A DNA stretch of 64,000 nt from contig NZ_CP159534.1 in NCBI RefSeq assembly GCF_040529335.1, positions 124,001 to 188,000 of the forward strand. Direction: 5' to 3'. Shown here piece after piece: positions 54,077 through 62,300 of this stretch. Both the position numbers and the translations under genes were made by a program. Each line of letters starts with the position of its first letter. Positions within the stretch are counted from its first letter, which is position 1. The notes under the pieces are model-generated. The model had not been told where the DNA came from and made no database searches. It worked only from the letters and a program-made list of their open reading frames with translations. The DNA is from Streptomyces sp. HUAS MG91 (lineage in GTDB: Bacteria > Actinomycetota > Actinomycetes > Streptomycetales > Streptomycetaceae).

Positions 54077-54385
54077 ATGGTGCTCGCGGCCGAGAAGGGC
54101 GACATCACCACGATCATCGGAGGGATCGCGCCCGACTGGGGCCCTTTCGGCTCCTTGGGCACCGAGGCCAAGACCATGGTCCAGGTCGTGATGGCGGTCG
54201 CGATCCTGCTCTGTCTGGCCATCGCGATCTGGGGCGCCGCCAAGCAGCGCGTCGGCGCGACCGCGTTGCGCGACACGTTCAGCGCGGAGCAGGGCAAGGG
54301 CCTCATCATCGCGGGGCTGACCGGGGTGTTCATCATCGGCTCACTCGGCACGCTGTTCACCATCGTGTACGGAATGGCCCTCTGA
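54077..54385 (+). CDS. Small two-helix membrane protein
   Basis: The 102-residue protein has two hydrophobic segments (about residues 34-54 and 75-98) with a short basic loop between. Size and topology resemble VirB2/TrbC-like pilin-type or conjugation-associated membrane proteins, but no transfer genes are nearby, so this is only a similarity of form. ATG 54077 follows GGGAGG. Its last 45 bases overlap the convergent folD gene. Confidence 0.72.
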   Translation: MVLAAEKGDITTIIGGIAPDWGPFGSLGTEAKTMVQVVMAVAILLCLAIAIWGAAKQRVGATALRDTFSAEQGKGLIIAGLTGVFIIGSLGTLFTIVYGMAL

Positions 54386-55252
54386 CACCGGCGTCGACCG
54401 GCCGAGCTGGTTCGCGGCGGCGTCGACGGTCTGCGCCAACAGGACGGCGATGGTCATCGGCCCCACGCCGCCCGGCACCGGAGTGATCAACCGGGCGCGG
54501 GTGGAGGCGGTGTCGAAGTCCACGTCGCCGACGTTTCCCGGGTTGTAGCCGGCGTCGATCACCACCGCGCCGGGCTTGATGTCCTCACCCCGAATCAGCC
54601 GGGGCCGCCCCACGGCCGCCACCACGACGTCCGCTTCCCTGACGAAGGCCGACAGGTCCGCCGTGCGGGAGTGGCAGTACGTCACCGTCGCGTTCTCGGC
54701 CAACAGGAGCATCCCGGCCGGCTTGCCGAGAATCGCGCTGCGCCCCACCACGACGGCGTGCTTGCCGGCGAGGTCGACGTCGTACGCCTTCAGGAGACGC
54801 ATGATTCCGCCCGGGGTGCAGGACACGAAGCCCTGCAGCGCGAAGCTCATCGCGGCGAACGAATGCATGGTGACCCCGTCGACATCCTTCTCCGGGGCGA
54901 TGGCCTCGAACGCCGCTCGCTCGTCGATGTGCGGGCCGCAAGGATGCTGGAGCAGAATGCCGTGAACGTCCGGATCCGCGGACAGGCCGGCCAGGGTGTC
55001 GATCAGTTCGGCGGTCGTGGTGGTGGCGGGCAGACCGATGTGCCGGGACCGGATGCCCGCCTTCGCGCACCGCGCCTGCTTCATGCGCACGTACGTGACC
55101 GACGCGGGGTCCTCCCCCACGAGCACCGTCGCCAGACAGGGACTGCTTCCGGTACTCCGTGCGATCTCCGCCGCCTTGGCGGCAGCCTCTTCGATGATGC
55201 GTCCGGCGAGGCCGGTGCCGTCCATGAGCCGGGCCGTCTGAACCGCGGACAT
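54341..55252 (-). CDS. folD: Bifunctional methylene-THF dehydrogenase/cyclohydrolase
   Basis: The 303-residue protein is FolD. The catalytic Tyr54/Lys58 are in TYVRMKQA, GILLQHPCGPHID matches the usual GI(L/I)VQLPLP block, the nucleotide block is VVVGRSAILGKPAGMLL, and the end is TPVPGGVGPMTIAVLL. It interconverts methylene-, methenyl- and formyl-tetrahydrofolate with NADP+. The QHPCGPH form departs from the common QLPLP, and the C-terminus is longer by about 20 residues, so this may be a second, divergent folD paralogue. ATG 55252 follows GGAGGCG. A ZTP riboswitch precedes it. Confidence 0.9.
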   Translation of the reverse strand: MSAVQTARLMDGTGLAGRIIEEAAAKAAEIARSTGSSPCLATVLVGEDPASVTYVRMKQARCAKAGIRSRHIGLPATTTTAELIDTLAGLSADPDVHGILLQHPCGPHIDERAAFEAIAPEKDVDGVTMHSFAAMSFALQGFVSCTPGGIMRLLKAYDVDLAGKHAVVVGRSAILGKPAGMLLLAENATVTYCHSRTADLSAFVREADVVVAAVGRPRLIRGEDIKPGAVVIDAGYNPGNVGDVDFDTASTRARLITPVPGGVGPMTIAVLLAQTVDAAANQLGRSTPVSEGHSVHDGEQRAE

Positions 55253-55277
55253 CGTCGCCTCCAGGCGTTGCTGACCA

Positions 55278-55372
55278 CTCGCCCAGGCGCACGGCAACGA
55301 ACGACGTCTCGTCAGACCGCTCCCCGGTGGTGCTCCACCTCAGCGCCAGTCACGGTCCACCCCGGACTGTAG
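55278..55372 (-). promoter_or_regulatory. ZTP (pfl) riboswitch upstream of folD
   Basis: On the minus strand the leader contains CCGTGACTGGCG, then a GGTGG/CCACC hairpin, then ACCGGGGAGCG and, 28 bases further, CGCCTGGGC. These are the conserved blocks of the pfl/ZTP RNA in the right order; the last block forms the pseudoknot. ZTP and ZMP build up when 10-formyl-THF is scarce, and ZTP riboswitches commonly switch on folD and glyA. Downstream, CGCC-TGGA-GGCG encloses the folD ribosome site, so control may be at translation. Ends are approximate. Confidence 0.88.
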
Positions 55373-55536
55373 TGGACGCCGCATGCTCAGGCCCACGGTC
55401 TCCCCAGAGTCCGACATAAATCGTCAACAAAAATGTCCGCACGATCGCTGTGCAGATTGTTGCCATGCTCGTAACGTGTGCGAGGCCTCGATCCCGAGGC
55501 AACGGCGAAGTACTCGGCACGCGATGAGGAGACTCC

Positions 55537-57309
55537 ATGCAGCGGCTCTCGGCGTCCACGGGACGCACCGCGCTCCACCCCACCGGACGTCACGCCCTCG
55601 GACGGCTGCTGCGCGGTGTGGCGCTCGTCGGCACGCTCGCGCTGACGGCGGCCGCGACGCCCGCCTCCTTCGCGGTCGCGTCCACCTCGTTCGAGCGAGA
55701 CCGGGGCGCGGACCCGCAGGACGCGGCGCTCGCGTTCGACAGGAGCGCGTACACGTCGATCACCGTCACGGTCGACGGCCGGCCCGTGAACGTCCGCTGG
55801 TACAGGGAACTCTGCTACGTCGCCGACCCGGTCGCCGCCGCGGCGCAGCAGTCCGGGATCGGCGGGAGCACCACCATCGACGACACGCGTTGCGGCTACC
55901 AGAGCATGAACGTGTTCGTGCCCGAGAGCGCCTTCGGCGACCAGCGGGCGCCGATCTACTTCGCGGTGAACAACGCCGGCTGGATGGCCAGTTACCTCAA
56001 GGCGAGCGTCACCGCCGGAGCCGCCTACTCCAGCACCACGAGCAATGTGGGCGCGGCCCTCAAGGCCGGTTACGTCTTCGTCGACGTCGCGAACCGCAGC
56101 CGCGGGCTGGTCGGGGCGGACGGTTCGTCGCCGGGGAAGGCACCGGCCGCGGCGGTCGACGCGAAGGCGGCGGTGCGCTATCTGCGGCTCAACGACAGCG
56201 CGATGCCGGGCAGCGCCGAGCGGATCGTCGTCAACGGCACCAGCGGTGGCGGCGCGCTCTCGTCCATCCTGGGCGCGTCCGGCAACGACAGCGCGTACGA
56301 CCCGTACCTCGCGGCGATCGGCGCCGCCGGGATCGACGCCAAGGGACGCAGCACCCTGCGCGACGACGTGTTCGCGGTGAACGCGTACTGCCCGATCACC
56401 GATCTCGGCAACGCGGACGTCGCCTACGAGTGGCTGTACAACGCGCTCGGCACCCGGGACGCGACCGGCTCGAACCCGCGGGCGGCGGACGCGGCGACGA
56501 TCGCGGCCAAGTTCCCCGCGTACGAGAGGAGCCTGGGCCTGCGCGACCCGGACGGCTCGCGGCTCACGGCCGGCACCATGCTCGCCACCATCAAGAAGGA
56601 GGTCGTGCGCTCGGCGGAGACGTATCTCGCGGCCGACCCGGCACACACGATCCCGGCCCTCGGCGATAACTTCGTCATCACCTCCGGCGGTCCCGGCGGG
56701 ACCACCACGAAGTCGTACGTCAACGACTGGCTGGACGTCGACGACGCCACGAACAAGGTGCGTTCGCTCGACATGACGAAGTACCTGAGGTTCGTCGCCA
56801 CCCAGGCCACGCTGAAGACGACGCCCGCGTTCGACGCGGTCGGGGTGTACGGCAACACCACGAGCGGCACCGAGACGAACCTGTTCGGTCCGTACACCCG
56901 GAAGTACCTGAACTACACCGAGTTCGGCTGGGACCACAACGATGTCGCGGGCGACGGCAGCGGCCTGGACGACACCGGCCTGACCTGGAAGCAGTACACA
57001 GCGAGGAAGAGCACCACCGTCGACGACCAGCTCCACCTCATCGACCCGATGGACTTCATCGGCACCAGGAGCGCCGACACGGCGCCGAACTGGTACGTCC
57101 GCAACGGCACCAGGGACCGCGACACCTCGTTCGTCATCGGCATCAACCTGGACCGGGCGCTGGAGGCCGATCCGCAGGTCCGTGACGTGGACTTCCGACT
57201 GGCCTGGAACCAGCCGCACGCGGGCAACTACGACGTGCCGGAGGCCATGGCCTGGATCGCCGGGGCCGTCGAGCGGGCCGGTGACCCGCTCCGCTCAGCG
57301 CACCGGTGA
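55537..57309 (+). CDS. Secreted subtype-B-tannase-like esterase
   Basis: The 590-residue protein has a long signal peptide (hydrophobic from about 24 to 50, cleavage near AVAS). The alpha/beta fold follows: SITVTVDGRPVNVRWYREL, YQSMNVFVPES, nucleophile elbow NGTSGGGALSSILGASGN and the C-terminal His block AWNQPHAGNYD. This is the order of subtype B tannases and related feruloyl-type esterases, with a large insert between elbow and His forming a lid. It probably cleaves gallate or other phenolic esters outside the cell; substrate inferred. Confidence 0.8.
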   Translation: MQRLSASTGRTALHPTGRHALGRLLRGVALVGTLALTAAATPASFAVASTSFERDRGADPQDAALAFDRSAYTSITVTVDGRPVNVRWYRELCYVADPVAAAAQQSGIGGSTTIDDTRCGYQSMNVFVPESAFGDQRAPIYFAVNNAGWMASYLKASVTAGAAYSSTTSNVGAALKAGYVFVDVANRSRGLVGADGSSPGKAPAAAVDAKAAVRYLRLNDSAMPGSAERIVVNGTSGGGALSSILGASGNDSAYDPYLAAIGAAGIDAKGRSTLRDDVFAVNAYCPITDLGNADVAYEWLYNALGTRDATGSNPRAADAATIAAKFPAYERSLGLRDPDGSRLTAGTMLATIKKEVVRSAETYLAADPAHTIPALGDNFVITSGGPGGTTTKSYVNDWLDVDDATNKVRSLDMTKYLRFVATQATLKTTPAFDAVGVYGNTTSGTETNLFGPYTRKYLNYTEFGWDHNDVAGDGSGLDDTGLTWKQYTARKSTTVDDQLHLIDPMDFIGTRSADTAPNWYVRNGTRDRDTSFVIGINLDRALEADPQVRDVDFRLAWNQPHAGNYDVPEAMAWIAGAVERAGDPLRSAHR

Positions 57310-57406
57310 GGCGCACGCGACGGTACGGGTACGGGCGCTCGGGCACGTCGGCCGGCAGGTGCTTCCCCAGCCGGGTGCGCCGTGCTGCCCGCCTGCGGCG
57401 CGGGTC

Positions 57407-59125
57407 TCACTGCGGGGCGGCGCGCTCGTAGCGGCTCGGGAAGGGGAAGTAGGTCTCCAGGAACGTCGCGACCTTCCGGTGGATCTCTTCCTGCTGCTCG
57501 GCGGGGGTGTTGACGTCGTTGAGGCAGAAGAAGTCGAAGCGGCGGTTCAGCAGGAGTTCCGCGAGCCGAACGTCCGCGTCGTCCCTGGCCACGTCCACGT
57601 AGCGCGTCTTGTACGTGCCGGGCACCGCGCGCCCGGTGAGGAATGCCTGGTGGTGATGGAACGACGCGCCCATGGCGATGTCGGTGGGGGCGCGGAAGCG
57701 GGACCTGCTGGTGCGGTCGACGTCCTCCGGGAAGCGCTCCTCGATCGCGCGCATCACGGAGCGGATCTGCGGGTGCGGGGCGTGCGCGAACTTGTTCACG
57801 GTCATCCGGCCGTGCTCGCCGTGCAGCAGGCGCCGCACGTTCTTGCCCGCCGAGTTGGGGGCCGCCTCGTCGGCGTGCGGCGCTCCGAGGCCGAGCTGGG
57901 ACGGCGAGAAGGGCACCTTGGCGATGCCGTTGCCGTGGAAGAAGTGTCCCGGCGTGACCGGGCGGCCCAGGAAGACGTCGTCGTTGAAGTACAGATAGTG
58001 CTCCGACAGGCCGTCGATGTGGTGCAACTGCGTTCCGATGGCGTGGGAGTTGAAGACGGGTAGCGCGTCGGGGTCGCTGAAGATCTCCTTGTGGTCGACG
58101 ACCCGGATGCCGGCCGCCGAGGTGTCCAGCCACGACGGGGTCTGGCCGTCGGTGACGATGTAGACGTTGCGCAGGAACGGCGCGTACATCTCCAGGGAGC
58201 GCAGCGAGTACTTGAGTTCGTCGTGGCTGGTGTAGCGGGAGGCGCCCGCCTCGCGGGACTGCGCGTCCGGGGCGCGGCCGGTCCGGTGGGCCTCGCGCTT
58301 CGCGGCCAGGGCGGGGTCGTCGCCGTCCACCCAGGTGTAGACGACGTCCAGGGGGAAGGTGACCGTGTCGATGCCGGGTTCGACGAAGTCGGCGAAGGTG
58401 GGATGGCCGGTGCCGTGGATCGTCCGGGTGGCGGGCCGCTGGGCCTCGGCCGGTACGACGTCGGAGACCGCGTTGGGGCGGGGGCCGACCAGCGCGCCGT
58501 CGAGGAGGGCGGGCGGCGCCTGGAAGCGCAGGCCGCGCAGCAGTTCGGTGGCCCGGGCGTCACCCTGGTCGCGCTGCTCGCGCAGCGCCCCGCCGTCGCG
58601 CCAGAACTCCACGTCGCAGCCTCGGACGAGCCCGGCCAGCACCTGTCCCGCGGGGCCGAGGAGGATCTCGCCGAACCGGATGACCGGGCGCCGCTTGAGC
58701 TCCGTGGGCAGCGCGCCCTCGGCGTAGAGCGCCGCGTTTCCGGGCCAGATGTCCGAGCCGGGCTCCGCCGCGTACAGGGCCGTGCCCGCGTACAGCTCCC
58801 GCAGGGAGCTCAGCAGGGCCTTGCGATCGGTGAGCCGGACCCCGACGACGTACCGCTGGACCGAACGGCCCGGCACCATGAAGTAGTCCACGCCCGCGTG
58901 GTCGAGAGCGCTCGTGACGAGCCGCAGATTGCGCTCGGCCGCCCGTCCCTCCTCCAGGCTCGTCACACGCCGCCCCACCCAGCTGCGCCCGTCGGCCGTC
59001 ACCTCGGCCAGCGCCGGGTCCGCCGCCAGGAGCGCACCGCGCCGGTCCACCGGGGTGACCTCGGGTGCGGGCTCCTGCCGGGCGTCTCGGCGGAAGCGGG
59101 ACAAGCGGGGTCTGGGCGTCGCCAT
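57407..59125 (-). CDS. Stealth-family hexose-1-phosphate transferase
   Basis: The 572-residue protein carries the four Stealth regions. CR1 is DVVYTWVDGDDP at about 260-271. CR2 includes SRYTSHDELKYSLRSLEMYA and NVYIVTDGQTPSWL. CR3 has SHAIGTQLHHIDGLSEHYLY and FNDDVFLG. CR4 lies near the end. An N-terminal extra region of about 250 residues is present. Stealth enzymes move sugar-1-phosphate onto glycans to make phosphodiester-linked capsules or wall polymers. ATG 59125 is the family-like start. It is a single gene without a capsule cluster. Confidence 0.88.
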   Translation of the reverse strand: MATPRPRLSRFRRDARQEPAPEVTPVDRRGALLAADPALAEVTADGRSWVGRRVTSLEEGRAAERNLRLVTSALDHAGVDYFMVPGRSVQRYVVGVRLTDRKALLSSLRELYAGTALYAAEPGSDIWPGNAALYAEGALPTELKRRPVIRFGEILLGPAGQVLAGLVRGCDVEFWRDGGALREQRDQGDARATELLRGLRFQAPPALLDGALVGPRPNAVSDVVPAEAQRPATRTIHGTGHPTFADFVEPGIDTVTFPLDVVYTWVDGDDPALAAKREAHRTGRAPDAQSREAGASRYTSHDELKYSLRSLEMYAPFLRNVYIVTDGQTPSWLDTSAAGIRVVDHKEIFSDPDALPVFNSHAIGTQLHHIDGLSEHYLYFNDDVFLGRPVTPGHFFHGNGIAKVPFSPSQLGLGAPHADEAAPNSAGKNVRRLLHGEHGRMTVNKFAHAPHPQIRSVMRAIEERFPEDVDRTSRSRFRAPTDIAMGASFHHHQAFLTGRAVPGTYKTRYVDVARDDADVRLAELLLNRRFDFFCLNDVNTPAEQQEEIHRKVATFLETYFPFPSRYERAAPQ

Positions 59126-59379
59126 GGCGTGGTCCGATCTGTCAAGCGGGGCGGGCCTCGTCGTCCTTTCGGGCCGCGGCCTCAGGCTATGTCGATCAGA
59201 CGGCCGTTCGAGCGGGGCGAGGCTCTGAGCTGCAAGAGAAAGGGATGCGTGACGAATTCTCTGCCAAACAGACGCCGAATTCGGCACAACCATTGCGTGA
59301 ACGCGCAATCCATCGTGCCGCCGCCCCGAGCTCACCCCCGGCGAGCGGTGTGCCGCGTGTCACTCCGCATACTGCTCGG

Positions 59380-60015
59380 ATGGACGCATCCCACACCCCG
59401 CGAGCCACCTGGCGCAACACGACGCACGACTGGGCGGGCACCGTCGATGTCGGCCACCTGACACGCATCCGCCGGGACCCGGCCGCCTTCGCGCCGAGCG
59501 GCACCCTGCATCTGGTCCTGGAGGTCGTCGCCTACGCGGCGGACGAGGCGGAGAGCCGCGGCGGTGGGCACTGCCGCGTCACCGTCCGTCCGGACGGATC
59601 CGTCGCCGTCGTGGACGACGGGCGGGGTACCGACACCCGTCTCGACGAACGGGGCGAGACCGTGAAGAAGCCGGTCATGGCCACCAAGGACCTGCGCTTC
59701 TTCGACCGCGCCGATGCCCCGCTGCTGCCCGACGGGCACCCCAGGCGAGGGATGTCCACCGTCGCGGCCCTCAGCACCTGGCTCGTCCACACCAACCGCC
59801 GCCGGAACGGTTCGTGGACCCAGCGCTACGAACACGGCAGCCCCGCCACCGGACTGCAATCGGTGCCCGACGACGGCACGACCGGCACCAGCGTCCACTT
59901 CCTGCCCGCGGAGCCGCTGCTCCCGGCGGACAGCGGGACAGTTCGTGACCTGACGCGGCTGGCCGGGTCATGGCCGCATCTCGATGTCACGGTTCTCGGC
60001 CGTGACCGCCGGTGA
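59380..60015 (+). CDS. Stand-alone GyrB-like ATPase-domain protein
   Basis: The 211-residue protein matches only the N-terminal ATPase domain of GyrB: LHLVLEVVAYAADEAESRG, VTVRPDGSVAVVDDGRGTDT, then DGHPRRGMSTVAALSTWLVH and TNRRRNGSWTQRYEHG. The transducer, TOPRIM and the rest are missing by design, not by truncation. The catalytic Glu48 is kept, but the Mg-binding Asn (Glu+4 in GyrB, EVVDN) is Tyr52 here. It may bind nucleotide without normal hydrolysis. Function unknown. The last 48 bases overlap the convergent NIPSNAP gene. Confidence 0.8.
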   Translation: MDASHTPRATWRNTTHDWAGTVDVGHLTRIRRDPAAFAPSGTLHLVLEVVAYAADEAESRGGGHCRVTVRPDGSVAVVDDGRGTDTRLDERGETVKKPVMATKDLRFFDRADAPLLPDGHPRRGMSTVAALSTWLVHTNRRRNGSWTQRYEHGSPATGLQSVPDDGTTGTSVHFLPAEPLLPADSGTVRDLTRLAGSWPHLDVTVLGRDRR

Positions 60016-60330
60016 GCCGTCGGGCGAAGGCAGTACCGGCCGCATGAAACTGCGCTCGTAGCGGAGCACGCACCCGCTCTCGTCCCTGATCCGGTCCGCC
60101 TCGACGAAGTCCGGGTCCCGGCCGAACAGAGACCGGTACTCCTCGTAGGCGGCGAGGCTCGGGAAGCTGAACAGGGCCAGGGCCTTGTCGCTGGCGCCCT
60201 CCGCCGGGAGGAAGTAACCGTGGTGCGTGCCGCCGTGCCGGTCGACCAGTTCCATCCAGCGCCGTCCGAACCGCTCGAACGCCTCGGTCTGGGCTGGATC
60301 GATCACGTACTCCACCACACAGGTAATCAT
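59968..60330 (-). CDS. NIPSNAP-family protein
   Basis: The 120-residue protein has the NIPSNAP dimeric alpha-beta fold: ITCVVEYVIDPAQTEAFERF, HGGTHHGYFLPAEG, LALFSFPSLAAYEEYRSLFG, then VLRYERSFMRP. Function unknown; small members are often accessory to metabolic operons. It overlaps the end of the GyrB-like gene. Confidence 0.85.
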   Translation of the reverse strand: MITCVVEYVIDPAQTEAFERFGRRWMELVDRHGGTHHGYFLPAEGASDKALALFSFPSLAAYEEYRSLFGRDPDFVEADRIRDESGCVLRYERSFMRPVLPSPDGSPAVTAENRDIEMRP

Positions 60331-60438
60331 CGCGACAGGCTAGTGCGCATCGGGCGGGCCGCCCGGCAACCGCCCAAAACCCTTCCCCCGCAAGGCCCTA
60401 GGCGATCGAGGCGCGCAAGACAAGGAGAACAAGGTCAC

Positions 60439-60489
60439 ATGTGTGTCGTCTGCTGCTCTTCTGCACGCTGCCTTAGCATCCGAACATGA
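60439..60489 (+). CDS. Cysteine-rich upstream ORF of mutA
   Basis: A 16-codon ORF ([16 protein letters not shown]) has AAGG 4 bases before its ATG, with a second AAGGAG further up. Its TGA overlaps the mutA ATG as ATGA. Four of sixteen residues are Cys. Translational coupling would make mutA output depend on reading these Cys codons, as in the polycysteine leader ORFs described in mycobacteria. Coding status is inferred from position, ribosome site and Cys content. Confidence 0.5.
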   Translation: MCVVCCSSARCLSIRT

Positions 60490-62300
60490 CGGTCCTGCCT
60501 GACGACGGGCTCTCCCTGGCAGCCGAATTCCCTGACGCGACGCATGATCAGTGGCAGCAACTTGTCGCCGGTGTCCTGCGCAAGTCGGGCAGGGAAGTCT
60601 CGGCCGGCGAGGCGGAGGACGCCCTGTCCACCACGCTCGAGGACGGGTTGCGCGCCCGCCCGCTCTACACCTCGCACGACGCGGCTCCCCCGGCCGGTCT
60701 GCCCGGCTTCCCGCCGTTCGTCCGCGGCGGCCGGGCCGAGGGGAACACGGTCGGCGGCTGGGACGTGCGCCAGCGCCACGGGCTCCCCGAGTCCGCGGCG
60801 GTGCTCGCCGATCTGGAGAACGGCGTGACGTCGCTGTGGCTGACGGTCGGCGACGCCGGCGGTTTCCCCGTGTCGGCGCTGCCCGCCGTGCTCGACGGTG
60901 TGTACCTGGAGCTGGCCCCCGTGGTGCTCGACGCGGGCGCCGACTCCGAGAGCGCCGCCCGCGAACTGCTGCGCGTGTACGAGGACCGGGGCATCGCCGC
61001 CGACGCGGCGCGCGGCAACCTCGGCGCCGACCCGCTGGGGCTCGAGGCCCGCACGGGGCGGTCGTACGACACCGGGCCGATGGCCGAACTGGCCCGGCTC
61101 TGCGCCCAGCGGTACCCCGGGCTGCGCGCCCTGACCGTGGACGCCCTCCCCTATCACGAGGCCGGTGGCTCGGCCGCCCAGGAGCTGGGCGCGTCGCTCG
61201 CCACGGGCGTCGCCTATCTGCGGCGCCTCACCGAGGCGGGCCTGGACGTCCAGCAGGCCCTCGCGCAGGTCGAGTTCCGCTACGCCGCCACCGCGGACCA
61301 GTTCCTCACCATCGCCAAGTTCCGTGCCGCGCGCAGGCTCTGGGCGCGGGTGGCCGAGGCGTGCGGCGCGCCGAAGAGCGGGGCGCAGCTCCAGCATGCG
61401 GTGACCTCCCCGGTGATGATGACGCGCCGCGACCCGTGGGTGAACATGCTGCGCTCCACGATCGCGACGCTGGCGGCCGGGGTGGGCGGCGCCGACGCCG
61501 TGACCGTGCTGCCGTTCGACGACGCGCTCGGCGTGCCGGACGCGTTCGCCCGCCGTATCGCCCGCAACACCTCCACCATTCTGATCGAGGAGTCGCACCT
61601 GGCCCGGGTGATCGACCCGGCGGGCGGCTCCTGGTACGTGGAGCGGCTGACCGACGAACTCGCGCACGCCGCCTGGGAGTTCTTCCGGACCATCGAGCGG
61701 GAGGGCGGTCAGGCGGCCGCGCTGCGCTCCGGCCTGATCGGCGACCGGCTGGCCGAGACCTGGTCGGTGCGCGCCCGGCGGCTGGCCGAGCGCCGCGAAC
61801 CGGTCACCGGCGTCAGCGAGTTCCCGCATCTGGCCGAGAAGCCCGTGGTCCGCGCCGCCGCGCCGGCGCGACCGTCCGGCGGGCTGCCGCGCGTACGCCG
61901 GGACGAGGCGTTCGAGGACCTGCGGGCGCGCTCCGACGCGCACCTCGCGGCCACCGGTCAGCGGCCGCGGGTCTATCTGGCGGCGCTGGGTCCCGCCGCC
62001 GCGCACACGGCCCGTACGACGTTCGCCGCCAACCTGTTCCAGGCGGGCGGCATCGAGCCCGTGACCGACGGCACCTTCGAGGAGAGCGGGGCGCGGGAAG
62101 CGTGCCTGTGCTCCAGCGACGCCGTCTACGCCGAGCAGGCCGAGGACGCCGCACGGTCCCTGCGGGACGCGGGCGCCCGGCACGTGTTCCTCGCGGGCCG
62201 CCCGGGCACCTCCGCCGCCCCCGACAGCTTCGTCTTCGCCGGCTGCGACGCCGTCGACGTACTCAGCGCCACGCTCGACCGCATGGGAGTGTCCCGATGA
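60486..62300 (+). CDS. mutA: Methylmalonyl-CoA mutase small subunit
   Basis: The 604-residue protein is the non-catalytic subunit of heterodimeric methylmalonyl-CoA mutase. It shows a degenerate mutase barrel ([64 protein letters not shown]) and a C-terminal cobalamin-domain-like half that lacks the DxHxxG B12-binding motif, as expected for this subunit. It supports the mutB chain in the reversible conversion of succinyl-CoA and (R)-methylmalonyl-CoA, which feeds propionate use and polyketide precursors. ATGA overlap with mutB. Confidence 0.93.
   Translation: MTVLPDDGLSLAAEFPDATHDQWQQLVAGVLRKSGREVSAGEAEDALSTTLEDGLRARPLYTSHDAAPPAGLPGFPPFVRGGRAEGNTVGGWDVRQRHGLPESAAVLADLENGVTSLWLTVGDAGGFPVSALPAVLDGVYLELAPVVLDAGADSESAARELLRVYEDRGIAADAARGNLGADPLGLEARTGRSYDTGPMAELARLCAQRYPGLRALTVDALPYHEAGGSAAQELGASLATGVAYLRRLTEAGLDVQQALAQVEFRYAATADQFLTIAKFRAARRLWARVAEACGAPKSGAQLQHAVTSPVMMTRRDPWVNMLRSTIATLAAGVGGADAVTVLPFDDALGVPDAFARRIARNTSTILIEESHLARVIDPAGGSWYVERLTDELAHAAWEFFRTIEREGGQAAALRSGLIGDRLAETWSVRARRLAERREPVTGVSEFPHLAEKPVVRAAAPARPSGGLPRVRRDEAFEDLRARSDAHLAATGQRPRVYLAALGPAAAHTARTTFAANLFQAGGIEPVTDGTFEESGAREACLCSSDAVYAEQAEDAARSLRDAGARHVFLAGRPGTSAAPDSFVFAGCDAVDVLSATLDRMGVSR

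Noticed and set aside
54077..54385. Assignment of the two-helix protein as a conjugation pilin
   Set aside because: Only size and topology agree; no transfer genes are present in the window.
55410..55436. GACAT / ATGTC dyad before the tannase-like gene
   Set aside because: Arms too short and spacer too long for a confident operator.
55387..57219. Long frame antisense to the tannase-like gene
   Set aside because: No domain pattern; also runs through the promoter region of the real gene.
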